Assembly: GCA_030847615.1 (NCBI GenBank)
Contig: JAUMIR010000001.1
Coordinates: 439,138,687-439,202,686 of the forward strand
Direction of reading: 5' to 3'
DNA length: 64,000 nucleotides
DNA from: Gambelia wislizenii
Taxonomy: Eukaryota > Chordata > Lepidosauria > Squamata > Crotaphytidae
This document shows positions 55,256-64,000 of this stretch, in pieces; position 1 is the stretch's first letter, and the number at the start of each line of letters is the position of its first letter. The notes under the pieces were generated by a model. The model did no database searches. It was not told where the DNA came from and saw only the letters and a list, made by a program, of their open reading frames with translations. The position numbers were made by a program, and so were the translations under genes.

Positions 55256-57349
55256 TTAGTCACACTTGCAAGGAGTGATACAAATATGATTTGAGGGTGG
55301 TATAAAAGTACCTATTATTAATAAGTAAAATAAATAATGGAAATGGGAATTGACAGAACTTCAGCTGACTGAGCAGATAGAAATAACTTCTTTGTCAGTC
55401 AAGGTCTTTAGCTAGTGATATATAACAAACATGCAGTCACAGTTATATCTGAAAACAGTGTCACAGGAATTCTGTCAAGTACAAACATGATATGTTTGGT
55501 AACTCTGTTTGATGAAGAAACTACATGTATTATACTTACAGTCATGGCCCCCCACATCCTGAAGCAGGCCCCCAAGCCAGGGTCTTTGGCGGGTCCCCTA
55601 CCTACTGCTAAGGTTAAGGGCAGCGAGATGCTCTACAGGATTTAGGATAAAAATTAAAGTAAGACAGTTTAAATGATGACACCAAAGTACTATTTACATT
55701 TATTTTTTAAAAAGCTAAATGAATTTACATAATAAAAACTTACAATAATTCCACACCAGGGCCCCATCCTAATCCCTAGCCCCTGGGCCTCCGGGCTAGA
55801 ACCCTGTCAGCCCCCCCCCTCCTTGTGGGGGTCACACTTACAGTACTTACTGTTTCCAGCCCAGTTCAAAAACACTATGTTGTCTCCTGCAGAGGGAACA
55901 CTGATATTGCCTGTGAAGATATACTTGGCCTTCAATAAACACCACATAACACTTTTAATAACAGTTGTAGTTATATAGAAATTGAAGCATGCCTCACCTT
56001 GTCCAGTCACTGAAACAAATAGACAGATGACTATACAAATATGAGAATATTACTCAGAGCTGTATCTTTTCTTGAACATGAAGAATTACCTATATATTAG
56101 GAGTCCTCAATGCTTTTCTATTACAATATTTATTTATTGTATATTCTGAGCAATGTGCATGGTGTCTTTGGGGTAGCTTTTATCGTCTGTTGCCTTGTAT
56201 CCTTTTTATTTGCAGAATTGCTTCTAGGGATGTCAGTAAACTCTACTAAGTCCAGATTTATTTATTTTTACCTGCATTTGAATAGTTTTCCAGCAATGGA
56301 TGCAAACCATCCAGGGGGTTGATTTCAGTCTGGAATGGATATGGATTATCTTTCTGGCCTTGTTGCGGTTTTCAAGCTACAGATGCAACCCTTCTCATTC
56401 TATTCAATCACTCTGTGTTGCTTAGCAGGGACCTGAGGTATAGGTAGAACGCTATGTTTATTATGCTAATCATAAAGGTTTTTTTTAAAAAAAAAAAAAA
56501 CAGGAACAGGAACAGCAATGCATAGTTTCGTGGGTGCTTCCAAACAGGCAGGAGCTAGCACCATGAATCAAAAGGCATTGTAGAGTTATTTTGTCTTTTT
56601 TTCATCCTTAAGAAATTCTTTTGCGGGGGCGGGGAGACAGAAATAGTGATGGGAAAACATGAGAAGGTTACACATGGATGAAAACAATGCCTGAAATTCT
56701 AAAATTCCATGTTTGGGGTTGAATGGTTGCACAACAAAATCCATATCTAGGAGCACCCATATTTGGGTTTAGCTCTCCATTTTTCAACTGTGTAAATCAG
56801 TAAAGCACAATGAATGTATGCCTAAGGCGAAAGAGCATAATATCTTCATTCAGCTGAACATTGGGTTGATTTGGTAATGGCTGAAGGGATAATGGAGGTG
56901 ACCATCTGAGATCTCTGTGTGTGTGTGTGTGTGTGTGTGTTCTGTTGCACTCTCTGGGCCCCTCCCGAGAGGCAAATGTGTTGGGAGGTTGTGGTATTTG
57001 TTGCTGTAGGTGGGGTTTAAATATCCAAATAATACATATATCCTAGATATCCAAGACTGTTTTCTGGCAATTTCCAGCATCACCTGCAACATTTTATTCC
57101 CACCTTCAAGTGGATTTCTTTTTAATTCTGAGTCATATAGGAACAATATATTCCCTTCGTTTATCTTCCTTCCTTCTTTCCTTCCTTTATAGTTACAGTG
57201 TACTGGTAGGATGACAACTTTTGCACTATAATACTGTAACTCTTAAGACTTTTTTTTTTAAGCAGAGAAGAACATTTGTGCTTCAAACCTCAAGGAGCTG
57301 TTGGGCATGTGTCTTTAGAGTAGTGTGGAACTCATGCGTCTTTAGAATA
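55256..57349. other. 2.1 kb, no gene; simple repeats
   Basis: A SINE-type tail at about 55275-55335 ('ggtggtataaaagtacc...aataagtaaaataaat'), a C/G-rich patch near 55808, a T-then-A run at 56479-56501, (TG)n at 56916-56940 and (TTCC)n near 57165-57187. No exon recognised. Confidence 0.4.
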
Positions 57350-57600
57350 CAGTAGGACCCCCGAGTCCACTGATTCATTATCCACTGATTCAATTATCCA
57401 TGGGACACAAAACAGCACACCTACCATAGATTCTTCCTAGAAAATGTGTCCTCTCTAGCCATTTTCTAGGTCCTTCAAGGCAACTCTATGGTATTTTAAA
57501 CCAGAAGTCCCATTATTTTCAATGGTGTTCGCTATTATCCATGGTTTTCAGTACCCACAGGGCCCCTAGAACTAATCCCCAGCAGATACAGGGGTTCTAC
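57350..57600. mobile_element. Tigger/pogo-like MITE
   Basis: Left CAGTAGGACCCCCGAGTCC after TA, right 'gatacaggggttctac' before TA. 'ccattttctaggtcctt' and 'caatggtgttcgctattatcc' are shared in type with 20424-20690. Confidence 0.65.
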
Positions 57601-57899
57601 TATAGTCTGAAAAAGCACTGTTTACTATCTCTGTACTGTTATAGTGGAAATGTAGCTCTGTGAGGCAAACTTGACGAGACAATGTATACATCTTAGAGGA
57701 TATTACATGCAAATTAACAGTGGACTGACTCTAGCTGAATTCTGAAATGTTAACTTTCCCCTGCCAGTGCCTTTCAGATTTGTTCAGCTACAAATCCCAT
57801 CATCCCCAGTCATCAAGACTGGTTCCACAACTGTCTGGAGAGGAGTTACAGTCTACACATCTGCAGAGCTTCAGTCTCAGCCCTACCCTGCTCCCCAGA
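57601..57899. other. Unassigned
   Basis: Short 'ctacaaatcccatcatcccc' foldback phrase near 57789-57808; start of the CR1 is not sharp. Confidence 0.3.
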
Positions 57900-58009
57900 C
57901 TGTACTGTAGGGCTCAGCTTTCTAACCCATATTATATAAGTATCCCCTCCTGGGAGGGGAACATTAAACATTGGCCCCTGCCAATCCTCGGAGGAGGCAT
58001 GTGGTGGTG

Positions 58010-58478
58010 GTAGGAGACTCACTGCTAAGGAGTACAGAATCAGTAGTTTGTGAACCTGATGTGCTGTCTCCCAGGGGCAAATATCTGTGATGTAACGGAG
58101 AGGCTGCCCAGAATGACTGACAGCTATCCCTTCCTTTTGGTCCACATGGGAACTAATGATACTGCAAGGCATAGCCTTCAGAATATCAGAAGGGAGTATG
58201 AGTCTCTGAATAGGAAGCGTAAGGATTTGAGTGCACAGGTAGTCATTTTGTCTGTCATTCCAGGGGAAGGGCACAGCCCAGGTAAGGAGAGAAAAACAGT
58301 AGAGGTGAACAACTGGCTCCACAAATGGTGCCGCTGGGAACAGTTTGGCTTCCTGGACCATGGTGTGCACTTTCATGGAGGTGGGCTTCTGGCAAGGGAT
58401 GGGTTGCACCTCACAGCAGCTGGCAGGAATGTTTTTCCTGAGAGTCTGAAAGATCTGATCAGGAGGGCTTTAAACTGA
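58010..58478 (+). pseudogene. CR1 ORF1 esterase (SGNH/GDSL) domain remnant
   Basis: The main frame (58050-58478, 142 codons) has CCLPGANICDVTERLPRM, then HMGTNDTAR (the G-x-N-D block of SGNH hydrolases) and LLARDGLHLTAAGRNVF (the D-x-x-H block with the catalytic Asp/His). The first block, GDSLLR with the nucleophile Ser, is present at 58013-58030 but in another frame, so a frameshift separates it. CR1 ORF1 proteins carry such an esterase domain, thought to act in the retrotransposition particle. All three catalytic blocks are visible in sequence, but the frameshift makes the copy non-functional. Confidence 0.75.
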
Positions 58479-58705
58479 GTTGTGTGGGGGAGGGAGACAG
58501 TATTCATGAGGGCAGGAGTTCATCAAGTGCTAAAGATAGCCCAATTGTTATAGAGAGAACTGGGTGAACAGTACAAGAATCCAACAGTGGGAGGAATAAA
58601 ACTTTTAAAAGGCAGGTAGTGGGGATGGTCTATTGTCTTAGATGTCTTTATACTAATGCACAGAGTACAGGAAATAAACAGGATGAATCTGAACTCTTAA
58701 TTTCC

Positions 58706-59963
58706 ACCTGGTTAGTCTGATATCAATACTAGGAAAGATTCTAGAGCAGATCATTAAACAGTATGTAAGCACTTAGAAAGGAATGCCGTGATCATTAAAA
58801 GTCAACATGAGTTTCTCAAAAATAAGTCATGCCAGACTAAACTTATCTTTATTTTGATAGAATTACAAACTTGGTAGATGAAGGGAATGCTATGGATGTA
58901 GTGTATCTTGATTTCAGTAAGGCCGTTGACAAGGTCCCCCATGATATCCTTGCAAAAAAAGTTAGTAATATGTGGGCTATACAATGTGACTGTTAGGTGG
59001 ATTTGTAATTGGTTGACCTACCGAACTCACAGAATAGTCACCAATGGCTCTTCTACATCCTGGAGAGAAGTGACTAGTGGGGTGCCACAGGGTTCTGTCC
59101 TGGGCCAAGTGCTATTCAACATCTTTATCAGTGACTTGGATGAGGGAATAGAGGGCATTCTTACCAAGGTTGCAAATGAAACCAAATTAGGAGGGGTAGC
59201 TAATACCCCAGAGGACAGGATCAGAATCCAAAATGACCTTAACAGGTTAGAAAGCTGGGCCAAAATGAATTTCAACAGGGTGAAATGTAGGATACTACAC
59301 TTGGGCAGTAAAAATGAAATGCAATGATACAGGATGGGTGACACCTGTCTTGCTGGCAGTACATGCGAAAGGGATCTAGGAGTCTTAGTGGACCACAAGC
59401 TGAACATGAGTCACTAGTGCAGTGTGGCAGCTAAAAAAGCCAATGTGATTCTAGGCTGCTTTAATAGGAGTATTGTGTCTAGATCAAAGGAAGTAATAGT
59501 GCCACTGTATTCTGCTTTGGTCAGACCTCACCTGGAATACTGTGTCCAGTTCTGCGCACCACAATTCAAGAAGGATATTGACAAGCTGGAACATGACCAG
59601 AGCAGGACGACCAAAATGATGGGAGGTCTGGAAGCCATGCCCTATGAGGAGCAGCTTAGGGAGCTGGGTATGTTTAGCCTGGAGAAGTGAAGGTTAAGAG
59701 GTGACATGATAGCCATGTTTAAATATTTGAAGGGATGTCATACTGAGGATGGGGCAAGCTTGTTTTCTGCTGCTCCAGAGACTAGGACATGGAGCAATGG
59801 GTTCAAGTTACAGGAAAAGAGATTCCACCTAAACATTAGGAAGAACTTCCTGACAGTAAGAGCTGTTCAGAAGTGGAATACATTGCCTCGGAGTGTAGTG
59901 GAATCTCCTTCTTTGGAGATTTTTAAACAGAGGTTGGATGGCCATCTGTCAGGAATGCCTTGA
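58706..59963 (+). pseudogene. CR1 ORF2 reverse transcriptase, fragmented
   Basis: Frames at 58908-59327, 59424-59690 and 59706-59963 together cover the RT fingers to C-terminus. The 59040-59110 region gives GVPQGSVLGQVLFN. The catalytic FADD is replaced by VANE at about 59170-59181 (KVANETKLGG), so the active-site Asp pair is lost. C-terminal blocks [14 protein letters not shown] and NFLTVRAVQKWNTLPRSVVE remain and preserve the base missing in the 22963 copy. Dead by substitution, stops (e.g. 59687) and frameshifts. Confidence 0.85.
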
Positions 59964-60038
59964 TTGTGTATTCCTGTATGGCAGGGGGTTGGACTGGATG
60001 GCCCTTGTGGTCTCTTCCAACTCTTTGATTCTATGAAA

Positions 60039-60559
60039 TCCCTCCTTTCTCCTTAAAGTCCATGAGCTCACATAGTGTTACAAGGTTTACAAATACTTTG
60101 TTTGAAGCATTTCAAATAAATACTTCAAATCCTGGGTCTCAGACCCAGCATTGTCTCTCCAGAGGCCTCCTTACTTACTCCACAGGCCCTTGACAAGTCT
60201 AATGTCTTTCTTAAATTTATGGTAGTGAGATTCTGGAAGCCCCTTCTTGGGGTCCTTCCTGGTCAATTACGGTATATCCACCTTTCCTCAGTCCTGGGCT
60301 CTCTCTTGACATGACTGAGGAACAGCTGGGCAAATAGGTCTTCAACTCCAACTGATTTTCAGGCAGTCCCAGCAAGAATAATGGGAGGAGGAAGAGTAGT
60401 GAAGCCTTTTACCTACAGGTTTGCCTGGCCCAGGGTAGGTTCTTGTGTTAGCATGCCCTAGCACCCCTCCCCGCAAAATTCTATAACTGGACATATTAGA
60501 GACTTTTCAGGTTCACATTGGCTCAGGCAGACTGGAGGTCAGTCTAAGGTCACAGTACC
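60039..60559. other. No recognised element
   Basis: Unassigned AT/GC-balanced sequence between CR1 and the LTR-like repeat. No ORF of note. Confidence 0.35.
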
Positions 60560-60956
60560 TGAGACGTGTCTAGGAATATAGTGGTGGGAAAGCCCAAGTT
60601 AGGATTATACGGAAAGCCCCCATAATAGGTGTATTCTAACAACCCAGTCATTAAGTGGTATATGCTAATCCTTTCTTCCAGCCCTGGGCATTTCAAACAA
60701 TAATTCAATCAAGAGATCAAGTGACCATTCACCATTCCACGCCCTACAGAAATCTCTCTTCATACCCCTTCCTGTCCAACCTTACAAAGTTGTCACAAGT
60801 TTTGTCTCTCCACAACTAAGGCAATCAGTTGAGTTTGGTTTCTTTTGTCTATCCCATAGGAAAGCCATCCAAGCTTTGTTATTACTAACTCTCTCCTCCA
60901 ATAGATTTTCCTTGGGTTTTTCCTGGGCTGTGAGGCCGTGTCCTGGAATAGTTTCT

Positions 60957-60999
60957 TTCTTACGTTTCGCCTGCATCTGTGGCTGGCATCCTCAGAGAA
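60957..60999 (-). ncRNA. Hammerhead-ribozyme-like motif, left arm
   Basis: Read on minus: TTCT, then CTGAGGA (fits CUGANGA), TGCC...GGC as a short stem II, GAAA, a minimal CGTA (UH before cleavage), then AGAA, which pairs with TTCT as stem I. One extra U precedes stem II compared with the textbook core, and stem III is almost absent, as in small variants reported to act as dimers. Activity is untested. Confidence 0.45.
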
Positions 61000-61349
61000 T
61001 GGTTGGGTAGGGGTATGTGTGGAGTTTATATGCTGTAACCCCTGTTGGGGAGTATATGCAAATTTATATGTAATTGAATGGTTAGTTTCTGGATATAGAA
61101 ATGCAAGGAGGATTAGTGTCTGTTTGGCTAATGGTTGGTTGATGACCCATTATCTCCTGGAACTCCCCCTGTCCCTGGGTGGAATTCCTTACACTTACAA
61201 AGAAATTCCACCTGGGGACAGGGGGAATTCCAGCAGACAATGGCCCATCAACCAACCATTAGCCAAACAGACACTAACGAGCCTTGCATTTCTATACCCA
61301 GAAACTAACCATTCAGCATATAAACTCCACATACACTCCTACCCAAACA

Positions 61350-61392
61350 TTCTCTGAAGATGCCAGCCATAGATGCAGGCGAAATGTTAGAA
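61350..61392 (+). ncRNA. Hammerhead-ribozyme-like motif, right arm
   Basis: TTCT (61350-61353), CTGAAGA (61354-61360), stem II GCC/GGC around a loop (61362-61380), GAAA (61381-61384), TGTT, AGAA (61389-61392) pairing with TTCT. The C of GAAAC is T here and the UH is TT, so it looks weaker than the left-arm copy. Same extra U before stem II. Confidence 0.4.
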
Positions 61393-61777
61393 AGAAACTA
61401 TTCCAGAACACAGCCTCACAGCCCAGAAAAAAACCAAGGAGAATCTATGGATGCCGGCCATGAAAGCCTTCAACTTCACATCTCTCCTCCAAGGCACAGA
61501 ATAGAGCATAAACATTATAGCCCCAACAATAGCAAAGTGTGCCATAGCATACAGACCTGGCCACTCTCTTTCTTGGATCGGACCCTTCTGTGCCACCTTC
61601 AGATGCCTTTCTGAGTATCTTCACTGCACAGAACCATCTCTACTCAAGATTGGTAACTATCATCCTATCTTCCTGTACTTCTCTTGCTATCTAACCTTTC
61701 TGCTTTACTCTGTTATAGCCTTGTATGGTTCATAAGAATGTATGTTCATGTATGTTAGTTTACTTTCTGTATTAAGG

Positions 61778-61911
61778 AGACCTTCTGCTGTGCTTTCTGC
61801 AACTGGACTTGTTTATCTCGGATTGGCCTTTTTAGTCATCAGCGCACTTGCAGAAAGCGCAGGATGAGTTCTTCCTGAATCTTCGTTTGCGAAGAAAAGC
61901 CAGAGAGACTT
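61778..61911 (+). mobile_element. RTE-like LINE 3' end, plus strand
   Basis: Short 3' fragment: 'aggagaccttctgctgtgctttctgc', then the same C-terminal codons as copies 1-3, and the hairpin TCTTCG-TTTG-CGAAGA with 'aaaagccagagaga'. It is the only plus-strand copy and is heavily 5'-truncated (134 bp). Confidence 0.8.
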
Positions 61912-62119
61912 GATTTTACTTTAACTGGAACCACCTCTACAGTTAGTACTGGTATACATAGGTGAAAATATCCCCAAAGGTACCTTCCTCTTGCAGGCCT
62001 CCTATCTGAGCTAATAATTTCCCCAAATATTAACGGAGATTTTGGCATCACAGATGGGACTCTGACAAAAAAACCCACCTCTTAGGGTAATACTTGGTGC
62101 TACTGTCCATCTGGCTTCC

Positions 62120-63240
62120 TGTTGTAGCTCCTGGCCCTTCCCAGGGAATAAAGCTGATTTGCCCTGCAGCCATGTTCTCACACATTAGTATATTTGCACC
62201 CACTGCACTGTGTATGATCAAGTGAGATCTGCAAAATGCTCATGAGTTTGACAGCGAAGAAACACCATTCTATGAGAACATCCACATTTTCTGTGATAGT
62301 TGTACGCATCAGTACTGTAAAAATCTTTCTAATTCAATTAAGATCAATAAGTGGCTTGAATGAGAAACAATAGAACTTTTACTGCCATATGCACTCTGCT
62401 TCTGACAGAAAAGAAACAGACACTAAAAGCTTCAGGCATTCTTAAGAAAAAGAAATAACCAAATACCTCTGAATATTTAATTATCTGTGCTGGAAATGAG
62501 AAACAGGTGTAATTAAACTAACACTTTTTAAATTAAGTGACCCCTCTTGACCAGCCATCTGTGAATAATTCAGCTCCCTCCCCCACCTATTATTACTGTA
62601 AAATTAAAACTAGGGCATATAAATGGCTAGATCCTCTTTAACTATCTTTAAGCACCAGCAATATATATTTTCCACCAGTTAAAATCCTTAATGATACCCA
62701 AAAAATCTGTCAAGCATAACTCCCCCAATTCATTTGCCTGAAACCATCAATATTTTATCATGCACTTGCAGTTGGCTTTAATTTAACAGTCCAGGTTACT
62801 AATCAAACAAAACACCCAAGTCATTAAAAGTTAGCGTGCCATTTAGAAAGTGCATTTCACGTTTATTAAAATATCTTTCATGGAGCCATTAGAAGGCTAA
62901 AGTTTTAATTACAATCAGATATTTAGTTCTACTTCAGTTATGCTTTTGGCACTCTCTTGCAACTGCCTTGATTAATCTTCCGGACAGCGCTCATCTATTA
63001 CCTCCTGAAATTATTTTTCTCTTTACTTCTTCATAATTCATCTCTTTTTGCCTCCCCCCAATCTACTTTTCTCCAAACATATAAATTACATTAAGGAGGT
63101 GTATACTATACTTACCTTGAAAATAAGTCACTAGAAAATATTCCATTTCAAATGCAATTTAGCCTCAAAAATATTGAATATAACTCAAGGAGGGGTGCAG
63201 AAACCAAAGCATAAATTCACATTAGAGGATCTAGGTTAAG
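62120..63240. other. 1.1-kb repeat-free AT-rich block, candidate conserved non-coding sequence
   Basis: No repeat family of the window appears. It has many homeodomain-like cores (tttaattac, ttaattta, ttgattaatc, attaaaag) and evenly mixed sequence such as 'gccatttagaaagtgcatttc'. Absence of insertions in such a repeat-dense window suggests constraint, but this is unproven. Confidence 0.3.
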
Positions 63241-63290
63241 GGAAAGAATCCAGGCAGAGGAACCACCACTTCTGAAGACCAGGTGACTTA

Positions 63291-63512
63291 GGGTGCATCT
63301 ACACTGTAGAAATAATGCAGTTTCACACCACTTTAAGTGCCGTAGCTCCATCTTACGGAATCCTGGGATTTGTAGTTTTACATGGTCTTCAGCCTTCTCT
63401 GCCAAAGAGGGCTGGTACCTCACAAAACTACAAATCCCAAAATTCTGTAGGAAGGAACCATGGCAGTTAAAATGGTGTCAAACTACATTATTTCTACAGT
63501 GCAGATGCAACC
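63291..63512. mobile_element. Foldback MITE, GGTGCATCTACACTGTAG ends, TSD TTA
   Basis: Left GGGTGCATCTACACTGTAG, right CTACAGTGCAGATGCAACC. TTA is exact at 63288-63290 and 63513-63515. Inside, 'ttacggaatcctgggatttgtag' type arms pair with 'ctacaaatcccaaaattctgtagg'. 222 bp. The TTA duplication is the classic PIF/Harbinger target. Confidence 0.85.
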
Positions 63513-63515
63513 TTA

Positions 63516-64000
63516 ATCTTTTTTCCTCCCTCTGTATGGCATTTTTAAAAATTTTCCTGCCATTGTCATCAATGGGGGGAAATTAACTATGATCGCTCCA
63601 GGGATGGTGTCAGTCTTAGCCCTTGAGACATGTTGTGGGGATGGGAATTGTTCAGTAAGTCCAACCCCATAATATCTGTTTTCATTTAGGAGGATAAAAT
63701 GACTAGGGCATTTATTGAAACAAGAGAAACAAAAAACTTGCTAGAACCACTGTCAGGATGATAAAGTGCATAAGATCTATTGAAAGAAAATAGATATTTA
63801 GTGTTTCAGTGTATCTATTAAAGTAATGTGTAAATGACCGTTTTATATTAATCTATAATTTTATATTTATAATTTCCTGTGCTTTATTAGAATGTAATAA
63901 TGTTGTAAGCTGCCTGGGAAGAAAGGCAGGAAATAAACGACTAAATAAATTAGTACATAAACATTTGTATCAGACTTCGTATGTTGGACAAACACACATA
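63516..64000. other. Unassigned, with a retroposon tail at about 63885-63945
   Basis: 'gttgtaagctgcctgggaagaaaggcaggaaataaacg' (in pieces) is the 3' tail of squamate SINE/LINE repeats. The rest is AT-rich without recognised features. Confidence 0.35.

Larger units (their letters stand above)
57900..60038 (+). mobile_element. CR1 LINE with ORF1 remnant, EN deleted
   Basis: From left to right it has an ORF1 esterase region (58000-58480), the ORF2 start-like 'cacagagtacaggaaataaacagg' (58658-58682), an abrupt junction near 58705 into the RT region ('agtctgatatcaatac'), and the CR1 3' coding end and terminus near 60030 ('ttgattctatg'). The endonuclease domain is missing. Many indels and stops make it older than 22963-24712. 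The 5' boundary is approximate. Confidence 0.85.
60897..61450. mobile_element. Inverted-repeat element, Penelope-like LTR remnant suspected
   Basis: The left arm (60900-61190) and right arm (61195-61450) are inverted copies. 'gggctgtgaggccgtg' pairs with 'cacagcctcacagccc'. 'gtttcgcctgcatctgtggctggcatcctcagag' (in pieces) pairs with 'ctctgaagatgccagccatagatgcaggcgaaa'. 'ggttagtttctgg' pairs with 'agaaactaacc', and 'gaactccccctgtcc' with 'ggacagggggaattcc'. The left arm has about 40 extra bases. Each arm carries a hammerhead-like motif. The association with Penelope-like elements is from knowledge of such ribozymes, not from any Penelope coding sequence here. Confidence 0.6.
60560..62075 (+). 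mobile_element. Diverged LTR-like sequence, copy 3, with two insertions
   Basis: Blocks shared with 3642-4345 (60640-60730, 61505-61740) and with 5480-5780 (61715-61777, 61913-62040) occur in the same order. The inverted repeat at 60897-61450 and the LINE 3' end at 61778-61911 interrupt it. Taken with the other copies this supports one interspersed LTR-type family, but no PBS, PPT or coding part was found. Confidence 0.35.

Noticed and set aside
57846..58409. 187-codon minus-strand ORF
   Set aside because: Antisense of the CR1 ORF1 esterase region.

Overview
This window is vertebrate nuclear DNA, most probably from a squamate reptile, and an iguanian-type lizard is my best guess. It is AT-rich, intron-like or intergenic, and dominated by transposable elements. 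The evidence is CR1 LINEs with the ATTCTATG 3' repeat, tRNA-derived SINEs with the start 'gagccagcatggtgtagtggtttgag' split by pol III boxes and a CAACAACAAC tail, another non-LTR element ending in a hairpin plus (CT)n, and dense families of palindromic DNA transposons. There is no bacterial-style gene, operon, CRISPR array, rRNA or tRNA gene. The species call is an inference.

Host genes: only two short plus-strand exon-like segments look credible. 22170-22298 has 43 codons, phase 0 at both ends, and a strong polypyrimidine tract/AG and GT donor. 52004-52138 has 44 codons plus a stop, phase 0 at its acceptor, with ATTAAA signals downstream. They could belong to one gene with a large intron, but I do not recognise the protein. 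Three repeat-poor AT-rich stretches (19500-19960, 39540-40060, 62120-63240) are candidate conserved non-coding sequence.

Retroelements: CR1 copies lie at 22963-24712 (570-codon RT ORF), 32523-34240 (minus, split by a hAT element), 39043-39272 (minus), 28745-29140 (old) and 57900-60038 (ORF1 esterase remnant joined to RT). A second LINE, RTE-like in its C-terminus, lies at 6606-6814, 8997-9484, 41019-42240 and 61778-61911, with a possible endonuclease relic at 31698-32096. Three diverged LTR-like stretches lie at 3642-4345, 5480-5780 and 60560-62075.

DNA elements: the most striking layer is several families of palindromic or TIR elements with 3-bp target duplications (TGA, CAA, TAT, TAA, TCA, TTA). 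This is PIF/Harbinger-like behaviour. One family has termini near GGACTTTATCAGATG and another near GGGCTTGTCTACACAG. There are also hAT elements with exact or near-exact 8-bp duplications (33571-34098, 46101-47148, 14505-14729) and pogo/Tigger-like elements. Nesting is up to three deep and gives a relative insertion order.

Most notable items: (1) a 550-bp inverted repeat at 60897-61450 whose two arms each carry a small hammerhead-ribozyme-like motif, of the kind associated with Penelope-like elements; (2) a 1.2-kb TIR element at 44387-45610 carrying a ten-unit minisatellite; (3) the shared-terminus palindromic family; (4) a CCAAT + GC-box + YY1-like module repeated inside several copies of the GGGCTTGTCTACACAG family.
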